DNA of 7,678 nucleotides from Campylobacterota bacterium (GTDB lineage: Bacteria; Campylobacterota; Campylobacteria; Campylobacterales; Sulfurovaceae). Positions 1-5,504 of this stretch are shown here, in pieces; within the stretch, counting starts at the first letter, position 1, and each line of letters begins with the position of its first letter. A model generated the notes under the pieces. That model saw nothing but the letters and a program-made list of their open reading frames with translations. It made no database searches and was not told the origin of the DNA. The DNA is taken from assembly GCA_013153345.1 (NCBI GenBank), contig JAADEQ010000028.1, positions 1-7,678 of the forward strand, written 5' to 3'. The translations under genes were made by a program, and so were the position numbers.

Positions 1-1496
1 GGAAAATTAATTAGCTTCTCTTCTAAAACATTAATTGTTTGAATATCTAAATCATTTGTTGGCTCATCTAAAATTAGGCAATCAACTTTTTTGGTAAATA
101 AAAGTGCTAAAGCTACTCTATTTTTCTCTCCTCCACTAAGTTGGCCAATCTTTTTTGTTAAAAACTCCTCTGGAAAAAGAAAGCTTTTTAAATATGCATA
201 AACATGCATATTTCTTCCTTGCACATTTACAATATCCCCACCATTTGGGCAAAAGGTCTCAATTAGATTTTCATCATCTTTTAGGTTGCTTCTGTGTTGG
301 TCAAAATATCCAATCTCAAAATCTCCTCTTTTAATCTCTCCGCTATTAGGTTTTAACTCACCTAATAAAAGCTTTAAGAGAGTCGATTTTCCAGCTCCAT
401 TTACCCCAACAACTCCAATCTTATCTCTTTGCAAAATGCGGCTACTAAAATCTTTAATTAACTCTTTCTCTCCAATTGAGTAGCTAATATTTTTTATCTC
501 AAATAGCATCTTTTTCTTATTTAGCCCCTTCTCCCCCTTCCAGCTTAGCTTTTCACGCTCAAGCTCAATCTTTAACTTTCTAATTACACTTGGATTCTTT
601 TTTGCCTGCTCTCTTAACTCAAAGACTCTTTGCTTTCTTCCTTGATTTCTTTTCTCTCTTGCTCTAACACTCTTACTTAGCCACTCCTCCTCATGCTTAA
701 GGAGTTTTAATAGATTTTCATGCGCCTTTTGAAGCGCTTTTAGGCGCTCCTCTTTTTGAGTTAAATAATCTTTATATCCGCCTTTGTAGCTAATTAATTT
801 AGCATTTTCTACCTCAACAACCCTTGTTGCAATATTATCAATAAAAAATCTATCATGAGAGATAAATAGAAGCGTAAACTTCTCTTTTAGTAAAATCTCT
901 TCTAAAAACTCAACCATATATACATCAAGATGGTTTGTTGGCTCATCAAGAAGCAAAACATCTGGCTTTTTTAGAATAAGTGAAGCAAGAGCAACTCTTC
1001 TCTGCTCCCCTCCACTTAAAGAAGTAACAAGCCTATCTTCATACTCTTTTAGCTTAAACTCCTGCAGGGCCCTTTCAATCTTGCTATCTAAATTCCAAGC
1101 ATTATGATGATCTAAAAATTTTGCAATAACTTCCAGGCGATTTAAAAGCTCTTTATTTTCAAAATCGCTTGATAGTTTTTGAGTTAATTTCTCATACTCT
1201 TTTTGCGCATCAAGCAGCTCTTTTAGCTCATTTAAAATTGCCTCTTTAACGGTGATATTTTCGCTAAAACTTGGATTTTGAGATAACATCTTTATCTCAA
1301 TACTACTATCAACAACTCTTTTTCCGCTATCGCTCTCAAGAGCTCCTAATGCAATTTTTAAAAGAGTTGATTTTCCAGCTCCATTTGGCCCAACAATTGC
1401 AACTCTCTCCCCCTCTTGCAGATGAAAATCTACTTTATCTAAAATTACTTTTGAATCATACTTTTTTGATATCTCAGATAAACTAATTAAAGCCAT
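1..1496 (-). CDS. uup: ABC-F family ATPase, Uup type (partial, 3' end beyond window)
   Basis: Soluble tandem ATP-binding cassette protein with no membrane segments; ABC-F proteins act on ribosomes rather than as transporters. Read from the ATG at 1496-1494, 498 codons are visible without a stop and the C-terminus lies outside the window. Domain 1 has Walker A GPNGAGKST (residues 36-44), signature LSGGE (160-164), Walker B LLLDEP (181-186) and switch His214. A basic, helical inter-domain linker rich in Arg/Lys follows (about 245-315). Domain 2 has Walker A GVNGAGKST (364-372), LSGGE (453-457) and LILDEP ending near 479. The stretch between Walker A2 and signature 2 (FDQHR, then VQGRNMHVYAYLKSFLF) resembles Uup rather than EttA; this assignment is from memory of the family, and another ABC-F subfamily is possible. 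A weak Shine-Dalgarno GGGGA lies at 1510-1506. The gene is divergent from the CitE-like gene. Confidence 0.9.
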   Translation of the reverse strand, partial: MALISLSEISKKYDSKVILDKVDFHLQEGERVAIVGPNGAGKSTLLKIALGALESDSGKRVVDSSIEIKMLSQNPSFSENITVKEAILNELKELLDAQKEYEKLTQKLSSDFENKELLNRLEVIAKFLDHHNAWNLDSKIERALQEFKLKEYEDRLVTSLSGGEQRRVALASLILKKPDVLLLDEPTNHLDVYMVEFLEEILLKEKFTLLFISHDRFFIDNIATRVVEVENAKLISYKGGYKDYLTQKEERLKALQKAHENLLKLLKHEEEWLSKSVRAREKRNQGRKQRVFELREQAKKNPSVIRKLKIELEREKLSWKGEKGLNKKKMLFEIKNISYSIGEKELIKDFSSRILQRDKIGVVGVNGAGKSTLLKLLLGELKPNSGEIKRGDFEIGYFDQHRSNLKDDENLIETFCPNGGDIVNVQGRNMHVYAYLKSFLFPEEFLTKKIGQLSGGEKNRVALALLFTKKVDCLILDEPTNDLDIQTINVLEEKLINF

Positions 1497-1524
1497 ACAA
1501 TATAGTCCCCAATTTTTTTGCTCA

Positions 1525-1530
1525 ATTATA
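1525..1530 (-). promoter_or_regulatory. Predicted -10 box of the ABC-F gene
   Basis: On the minus strand the sequence reads GATATAATTG, a perfect TATAAT about 28 bp upstream of the ABC-F start codon. No good -35 is visible, as is usual for Campylobacterota sigma-70 promoters. The region where a -35 would lie (about 1548-1553) is occupied by the opposing -10 box of the CitE-like gene. Confidence 0.55.
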
Positions 1531-1552
1531 TCAAACTTTATCTCTTTTAAGC

Positions 1553-1558
1553 TATAAT
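1553..1558 (+). promoter_or_regulatory. Predicted -10 box of the CitE-like gene
   Basis: A perfect TATAAT preceded by GC lies 18 bp before the ATG at 1577. Predicted transcription start is near 1565, giving a leader of about 12 nt that is mostly the ribosome binding site AAGGAT (1567-1572). Confidence 0.55.
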
Positions 1559-1576
1559 TTAATAAAAAGGATAAAG

Positions 1577-2422
1577 ATGTATCCCTCTAATATGATGCTA
1601 AATCCTCTAAATAAGAGGCATTTAGAGAAGGTCTCCTCAATTGATGCATCACTAGTAACTCTTAATTTAGAAGATGCTATTGCAAAGAGTAGAAAAAAAG
1701 AGGCCCTATTAAATATAGCCTCCTTTTTAGAGAAAAATCTTCCAATTAACTCAAAGATTATTGTAAGAGTTAATCCTTTAAATGAAGGGGGTAAAGAGGA
1801 GATTGAGTTTTTAAACCAATTTAACTTCAAAGCAATAAGAGTTCCAAAAGTAAAGTCAAAAGAGGAGATAGACCAAGCCCTAAAGCTTATAAAAAAGGAG
1901 CTTGAGCTTCATATTTCACTAGAGACAAAAGAGGCTTTTTATAATATAAAAGATTGGAAAATTGATGATAGATTTACAATGGCAAATCTTGGAATTTTAG
2001 ACCTTCTTTACTCTTTTTCCCTTTTTCAAAAGATGCTAGATATTAATAATCCAACCATTGAATATATCTTATCTAAGTTTTTACTCGATTGTCAAAGTGT
2101 AGATATTTTGCCTGTTAGTTTTATGTATCAAGACTATAATAACTTAGAGGAGTTTGAGGCTTGGTGCAAAAAAGAGAAGATGATGGGGTTTGAGAGCAAA
2201 GCTTGTATGGGGCCAAAGCAAGTTGAGATTGCAAACAGAATCTTTGGAATATCAGCTGATGATATAAAAGAGGCACTAGAGATTAAAAAGGCATTTGAAG
2301 AGCATAGCAAAAGAGGGATTAATGGTTTTTTACATCCTATATATGGTTTTATAGATGAGCCTGTATATAGAGATGCTCTACTAGTATTAAAAAAGGCTGG
2401 CATAAACTTAAACCAAGCTTAA
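1577..2422 (+). CDS. CitE-like HpcH/HpaI aldolase / citrate lyase beta family protein
   Basis: Predicted cytoplasmic (beta/alpha)8-barrel lyase or thioesterase-like enzyme, 281 residues, close to the usual length of CitE-like proteins. Recognisable landmarks in order: LNLEDAI (29-35), RVNP (64-67), RVPKV (88-92), candidate metal ligands Glu116 in SLETKEAF and Asp142 in LGILDLL, and GFESKACMGPKQV (204-216) where CitE relatives usually have a G-x-x-GK-x-x-IHP-type motif. Family members act on CoA thioesters or 2-oxoacid aldols with Mg2+; the substrate here cannot be read from sequence. No citrate lyase alpha or gamma subunit and no ligase is adjacent, so true citrate lyase is unlikely. The start is set by AAGGAT four bases upstream; Met6 and Met7 are too far from it. 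No strong terminator follows, only an AT-rich inverted repeat (CTTAAAT/ATTTAAG, 2418-2439), so read-through into rplM is possible. Confidence 0.82.
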   Translation: MYPSNMMLNPLNKRHLEKVSSIDASLVTLNLEDAIAKSRKKEALLNIASFLEKNLPINSKIIVRVNPLNEGGKEEIEFLNQFNFKAIRVPKVKSKEEIDQALKLIKKELELHISLETKEAFYNIKDWKIDDRFTMANLGILDLLYSFSLFQKMLDINNPTIEYILSKFLLDCQSVDILPVSFMYQDYNNLEEFEAWCKKEKMMGFESKACMGPKQVEIANRIFGISADDIKEALEIKKAFEEHSKRGINGFLHPIYGFIDEPVYRDALLVLKKAGINLNQA

Positions 2423-2446
2423 ATTAAGTATTATTTAAGAAAAAGA

Positions 2447-2455
2447 TGGTAAACT
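2447..2455 (+). promoter_or_regulatory. Predicted extended -10 promoter of rplM-rpsI
   Basis: TG-G-TAAACT forms an extended -10 with the key first, second and last bases of TATAAT conserved. Transcription would start near 2462, giving a leader of about 47 nt that opens with a small hairpin. Confidence 0.4.
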
Positions 2456-2463
2456 TTCGCCAC

Positions 2464-2489
2464 TACTTTGGTAGCAAACAGCTAAAGTA
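2464..2489 (+). promoter_or_regulatory. Hairpin in the rplM leader
   Basis: TACTTT(GGT)AGC pairs with GCTAAAGTA around an AAACA loop: nine base pairs with a three-base bulge (2470-2472) on the 5' arm. It sits at the predicted 5' end of the mRNA and ends eight bases before the ribosome binding site AAGGAT (2498-2503). L13 is known to repress its own operon in E. coli through the leader; that this hairpin is such a target is inference. It could instead simply stabilise the mRNA. Confidence 0.4.
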
Positions 2490-2508
2490 AAACATATAAG
2501 GATTTTAA

Positions 2509-2934
2509 ATGAAATTTACAAAGTCTATTAAGCCAGAGGAAGTAAAGAGAGATTGGATATTAATAGATGCTGAAGGAAAAACATTTGGTCGTGTTTTAAC
2601 CGAAGCAGCAATCTATCTTAGAGGAAAGCATAAGCCATACTACACCCCTCATGTTGATTGTGGAGATTATGTAATTATTATTAATGCAAAGAAGGCAAAG
2701 TTTTCAGGAAATAAACTTGAAGATAAAGAGTATTTTAGACATAGTGGATATTTTGGTAGCACAAAGAGCACAAAACTAAAAGATATGCTAGAAAACCACA
2801 CTGAAAAGCTATATAAATTAGCAGTTAGAGGAATGCTTCCAAAGACTAAGCTAGGAAGAAGAATGTTAAAGAAATTAAAAGTATATGAGGGTAGCGAGCA
2901 CCCACACACTGCACAAATAGGTAAAGGAAACTAA
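2509..2934 (+). CDS. rplM: 50S ribosomal protein L13
   Basis: Large-subunit protein that binds 23S rRNA early in assembly. The 141 residues match the normal length of bacterial L13. Landmarks: [19 protein letters not shown] (16-34), [19 protein letters not shown] (37-55), and the L13 signature region [19 protein letters not shown] (105-123), followed by [12 protein letters not shown]. The start ATG has AAGGAT six bases upstream (2498-2503). It is the first gene of the conserved rplM-rpsI pair, one base from rpsI, with its own predicted promoter and leader hairpin. Confidence 0.98.
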   Translation: MKFTKSIKPEEVKRDWILIDAEGKTFGRVLTEAAIYLRGKHKPYYTPHVDCGDYVIIINAKKAKFSGNKLEDKEYFRHSGYFGSTKSTKLKDMLENHTEKLYKLAVRGMLPKTKLGRRMLKKLKVYEGSEHPHTAQIGKGN

Positions 2935-2935
2935 A

Positions 2936-3325
2936 ATGGCAAGAGTTTATGCAACAGGTAAAAGAAAGACTTCTGTAGCTAAAGTTTGGCTAGAGCCAGG
3001 AAATGGAACAATTACAATTAATGGAAAGAGCCTTGATGAGTGGCTTGGAGGAAGAGAGACTCTAAAAATGAGAGTAACTCTACCTCTTGATGCAACAAAA
3101 CAGCTTGAGGCTGTAAATATTGTAGCAAAGACATTTGGTGGAGGGGTTTCAGCTCAAGCAGATGCATTAAAACATGGAATTTCCAAAGCATTAGTTGAGT
3201 ATGAAGCATCATTTAGAGCTATCCTTAAGCCACTAGGTCTATTAACTAGAGATGCAAGAGTGGTTGAGAGAAAAAAATATGGAAAGAAAAAGGCACGCCG
3301 CTCTCCACAATTCTCAAAAAGATAA
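2936..3325 (+). CDS. rpsI: 30S ribosomal protein S9
   Basis: Small-subunit head protein whose C-terminal tail reaches the P-site tRNA. 129 residues. It begins [18 protein letters not shown], carries the S9 signature area [20 protein letters not shown] (67-86), and ends in the basic tail RRSPQFSKR with the conserved terminal Ser-Lys-Arg. The usual bacterial signature has GQ after the GGG-x-x; here it is AQ, a variant I recall in Campylobacter S9 and one reason for the phylum call. One base separates it from the rplM stop; its ribosome binding site AAAGGA (2923-2928) lies inside rplM, so the two are probably translationally coupled. A strong terminator follows directly. Confidence 0.98.
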   Translation: MARVYATGKRKTSVAKVWLEPGNGTITINGKSLDEWLGGRETLKMRVTLPLDATKQLEAVNIVAKTFGGGVSAQADALKHGISKALVEYEASFRAILKPLGLLTRDARVVERKKYGKKKARRSPQFSKR

Positions 3326-3329
3326 TCTC

Positions 3330-3350
3330 AAAAAGGCTTATTGCCTTTTT
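3330..3350 (+). terminator. Intrinsic terminator of rplM-rpsI
   Basis: A perfect 8-bp stem, AAAAAGGC / GCCTTTTT, with loop TTATT and a T-run as the 3' arm, starts five bases after the rpsI stop codon. It would terminate the rpsI transcript and isolate the downstream phosphate permease. Confidence 0.85.
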
Positions 3351-3421
3351 ACCTCCCCTTTTCAAAACCTCTCTAAATCCCCATTTAATATATCATATTT
3401 TTAAATTATTTTTTAAAAAGA

Positions 3422-3451
3422 TAACTTTTAGTTTATAGCTTGTAACTTTTA
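3422..3451 (+). repeat. 9-bp direct repeat upstream of the phosphate permease
   Basis: TAACTTTTA occurs at 3422-3430 and again at 3443-3451, 21 bp apart (two helical turns), about 60-90 bp before the predicted start site of the PiT gene. It could be a tandem response-regulator site, but in DNA this AT-rich it may be chance. The rest of this gap (3352-3496) shows no gene or other clear signal. Confidence 0.25.
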
Positions 3452-3496
3452 TGGCCTCTTTTTAGATAGATAGGAAAAAATAAATTATTTTAACGA

Positions 3497-3502
3497 TATA
3501 AT
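3497..3502 (+). promoter_or_regulatory. Predicted -10 box of the PiT gene
   Basis: A perfect TATAAT in GATATAATTT, with start near 3509 and a leader of about 20 nt to the ATG at 3530. T-rich DNA lies upstream instead of a -35 box. Confidence 0.55.
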
Positions 3503-3529
3503 TTCTTATATTTTTTATAAAGGTGTGTG

Positions 3530-5068
3530 ATGGGCAATTTCTTAAAACTCTTAATTGGGGGAATATTTGCATTTGGAGCAGCTTATTATGCAAGTATTAT
3601 AGCTGGTGATAATCCAAATGGAATATTTTTAGTTATTGCAACCCTCTTTGGAGCCTATATGGCGATGAATATTGGGGCAAATGATGTGGCAAATAATGTA
3701 GGACCTGCGGTTGGAGCAAAAGCCTTAACAATTACTCAAGCAATTATTATTGCAGCCATATTTGAAGCTGCTGGAGCTTTAATTGCTGGAGGTGATGTTG
3801 TTGGAACTATCAAAAAAGGAATCATCTCCCCAACAGCCTTTGGAAATGATGTTATGATATTTGTATATGCAATGAGTGCAGCACTTCTAGCAGCTGCTCT
3901 TTGGCTAAACTTAGCAACCTACCTAAAAGCACCAGTCTCAACAACACACTCAATTGTTGGAGGGGTAATGGGGGCTGGAATTGCAGCTGGAGGGTTTGGT
4001 ATTGTCTCTTGGCCAACAATGGGAAAAATTGCAGCCTCTTGGGTTATCTCTCCAATACTTGGAGGATTGATTGCAGCTACCTTTTTATATATTATTAAAA
4101 AGAGCATTATATTTAAAGAAAACAAAATTGAAGCGGCAAAAAAGGTGGTACCTATATTAGTAGCAGTTATGGCAACAGCATTTATTACATATTTGACCTT
4201 AAAGGGGCTAAAACATATCTGGAAAGATTTAACTACTACTTTATCATTTCTTCCTAATACCAAAAAGCCAACTATTGGAGTTGGTTTAACCTTTGGCCTT
4301 ATTGGAGGAGTAGTTACCTATTTAATAGTAAAACCACGAGTTATAAAAAGAGTCTCTTCTCTTACTAACTCTAGAGAAGATTTAAATAAACTCTTTACAA
4401 TTCCTCTAATCTTTGCTGCTGCACTCCTTAGCTTTGCCCATGGAGCAAATGATGTTGCAAATGCAGTTGGACCACTAGCAGCAGTTAATGATGCAATTAT
4501 GAATCTAACAATCTCTAAAAAAGCTGCAATTCCACTTTGGGTAATGGCAGTTGGAGGAATTGGAATAGCAATTGGACTTGCTCTATTTGGCCCAAGACTT
4601 ATAAAGACGGTTGGTAGTGAAATTACAGAACTAGACCAAATGAGAGCATTTTCTATTATGATGGCTGCAGCAATAACGGTTGTTATTGCCTCTCAACTTG
4701 GACTTCCAGTAAGTTCAACCCATATTGCAGTTGGGGCGGTATTTGGAGTAGGATTTTTAAGAGAGTGGCTAGATAGTAAAAAGGTAACAGAGGCTAGAGA
4801 GAGGCTTTTAAAAGAGCAAAAACGTCTAGAGGAGCTAAAAAAGACGCTAAAAAACTGCACAAATGAGGATGCTGCTAAAAAGTTAGCTCTAATTGAAGAG
4901 GTCAAAAAGCAAAAAAAGGTAGTTAAGAAGTTAAAAAAAGCTATTAAAGAGAACTATGTAAAAAGAGGGCTTGTTAAAAAGATTATTGCAGCTTGGATTA
5001 TAACAGTGCCAGCAGCTGCCATCTTATCTGGTTTAATCTTCTTTATTATTAAAGGGGTTAGCCTCTAA
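3530..5068 (+). CDS. Inorganic phosphate transporter, PiT family
   Basis: Inner-membrane permease that imports phosphate (probably as metal-phosphate or with a cation). 512 residues from the ATG chosen here; a GTG at 3527 is also in frame, but the ribosome binding site AAAGG (3519-3523) is only three bases from it and six from the ATG. The two family half-repeats are clear: GANDVANNVGP (49-59) with PVSTTHS (135-141), and GANDVANAVGP (305-315) with PVSSTHI (393-399). Many Ala/Gly/Ile-rich hydrophobic segments surround them. Residues about 412-485 form a Lys/Glu-rich, heptad-like helical insert that is probably cytoplasmic, followed by one last membrane segment (about 485-508). No PhoU-like or DUF47 gene adjoins it, although such partners often accompany PiT proteins. 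It is probably transcribed alone, with its own promoter and terminator. Confidence 0.93.
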   Translation: MGNFLKLLIGGIFAFGAAYYASIIAGDNPNGIFLVIATLFGAYMAMNIGANDVANNVGPAVGAKALTITQAIIIAAIFEAAGALIAGGDVVGTIKKGIISPTAFGNDVMIFVYAMSAALLAAALWLNLATYLKAPVSTTHSIVGGVMGAGIAAGGFGIVSWPTMGKIAASWVISPILGGLIAATFLYIIKKSIIFKENKIEAAKKVVPILVAVMATAFITYLTLKGLKHIWKDLTTTLSFLPNTKKPTIGVGLTFGLIGGVVTYLIVKPRVIKRVSSLTNSREDLNKLFTIPLIFAAALLSFAHGANDVANAVGPLAAVNDAIMNLTISKKAAIPLWVMAVGGIGIAIGLALFGPRLIKTVGSEITELDQMRAFSIMMAAAITVVIASQLGLPVSSTHIAVGAVFGVGFLREWLDSKKVTEARERLLKEQKRLEELKKTLKNCTNEDAAKKLALIEEVKKQKKVVKKLKKAIKENYVKRGLVKKIIAAWIITVPAAAILSGLIFFIIKGVSL

Positions 5069-5079
5069 TCCCTTTTTTT
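5051..5079 (+). terminator. Intrinsic terminator overlapping the PiT stop codon
   Basis: An 11-bp stem AAAGGGGTTAG / CTAATCCCTTT with one G-T (G-U in RNA) pair, a CCT loop and a following T-run. The last codons and the TAA stop (5066-5068) lie inside the hairpin, so translation of the permease and termination are physically linked. Confidence 0.85.
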
Positions 5080-5087
5080 CAAATTTT

Positions 5088-5101
5088 TTGTCTCAAATCA
5101 A
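5088..5101 (+). promoter_or_regulatory. Candidate Crp/Fnr-family box (FNR/DNR type)
   Basis: TTGTC-TCAA-ATCAA matches the FNR/DNR consensus TTGAT-N4-ATCAA at 8 of 10 positions, with a perfect right half. Its centre (5094/5095) is 41.5 bp upstream of position 5136, the start predicted from the TATTAT reading of the -10, which is the standard class II activator spacing. The operon behind it and the Crp/Fnr gene downstream both fit. Assignment is by eye only. Confidence 0.4.
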
Positions 5102-5120
5102 TCATTTTATCTAATAAATA

Positions 5121-5132
5121 TGCTATTATAAT
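5121..5132 (+). promoter_or_regulatory. Predicted promoter of the cytochrome c-nirJ-cobA operon
   Basis: TGC-TATTAT (5121-5129) reads as an extended -10 with start near 5136; an overlapping perfect TATAAT (5127-5132) would place the start near 5139. No -35 is visible, which fits an activator-dependent promoter. The leader is about 25 nt with ribosome binding site AAAGG at 5151-5155. Confidence 0.5.
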
Positions 5133-5138
5133 AAAAAC

Positions 5139-5152
5139 TTAATATATATTAA
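5139..5152. promoter_or_regulatory. Perfect 14-bp palindrome in the operon leader
   Basis: TTAATATATATTAA, readable as TTAAT-N4-ATTAA, has the geometry of a Crp/Fnr-family site and lies at about +4 to +17, just before the ribosome binding site. Bound protein here would block transcription. It is made only of A and T, so chance is a real alternative. Confidence 0.3.
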
Positions 5153-5162
5153 AGGCTCAATT

Positions 5163-5504
5163 ATGAGATATATATATCTAACTCTTATAGCTACTACTGC
5201 CCTTTTAATAGCTCAAAATAGTGAGAATAATAGTAGCTATGGTAAAAAGGTTTTTGAGACATATTGTTGGGGATGCCACCACCAAACTAGTGAAGCTTTT
5301 GGCCCCTCTTTTGAAGAGATTGCCTCAAAAAGGAGCAAAGAAGAGATTTTTGCAATGATTAGCAATCCCCAAGAGGTATCAAAGATATTTGGCTATAAAA
5401 GAAATGCAATGCCAGCTTTTAATTTAAACCAAAAAGAGCTTGAGGCAATTGCCAATTATATTTTAAGTTTTAAGCCAGATACAAATAGCTCAAAGAGTAA
5501 GTAA
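5163..5504 (+). CDS. Periplasmic monoheme cytochrome c (class I-like)
   Basis: Small soluble electron-transfer cytochrome of 113 residues. Residues 1-17 form a Sec signal (MRY, hydrophobic core, ending LLIA), so the protein is exported to the periplasm, where heme is attached. The single heme site is CWGCH (Cys35, Cys38, His39). Met83 in NAMPAF is the likely sixth heme ligand, and a C-terminal helix LEAIANYILSF (93-103) closes the class I fold. As first gene of an operon with a NirJ-like enzyme and a methyltransferase of the siroheme/heme d1 route, it may be a NirC-like protein or an electron donor to cytochrome cd1 nitrite reductase; that role is inferred from context only. Its stop overlaps the next start (TAATG). 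The ATG has AAAGG seven bases upstream. Confidence 0.88.
   Translation: MRYIYLTLIATTALLIAQNSENNSSYGKKVFETYCWGCHHQTSEAFGPSFEEIASKRSKEEIFAMISNPQEVSKIFGYKRNAMPAFNLNQKELEAIANYILSFKPDTNSSKSK

Noticed and set aside
286..483. 65-codon plus-strand open frame
   Set aside because: It is antisense to the well-supported ABC-F ATPase (over its second Walker A region) and has no family resemblance or ribosome binding site.
1271..1486. 71-codon plus-strand open frame
   Set aside because: It lies antisense to the N-terminal nucleotide-binding domain of the ABC-F gene and reflects AT-rich codon use only.
1552..1830. 92-codon minus-strand open frame over the start of the CitE-like gene
   Set aside because: The opposite strand holds a protein with clear family motifs; this frame would also run through the divergent promoters.
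2134..2403. 89-codon minus-strand open frame
   Set aside because: Fully antisense to the CitE-like gene, with no recognisable protein pattern.
2418..2439. AT-only inverted repeat after the CitE-like gene as a terminator
   Set aside because: The CTTAAAT/ATTTAAG stem is short, nearly all A-T, has an 8-nt loop and no T-run, so it is unlikely to terminate transcription.
2667..2909. 80-codon minus-strand open frame
   Set aside because: Antisense to rplM, which is unambiguous.
3352..3496. Possible small gene or RNA in the rpsI-PiT gap
   Set aside because: The only ATG (3451) runs into a stop after four codons, and no structured RNA signal could be seen beyond the rpsI terminator and a weak direct repeat.
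3527..3529. GTG as start of the PiT gene
   Set aside because: Only three bases separate it from AAAGG, whereas the directly following ATG at 3530 has a normal six-base spacing.
3919..4263. 114-codon minus-strand open frame
   Set aside because: Antisense to the PiT permease; its hydrophobic look mirrors the membrane gene on the other strand.
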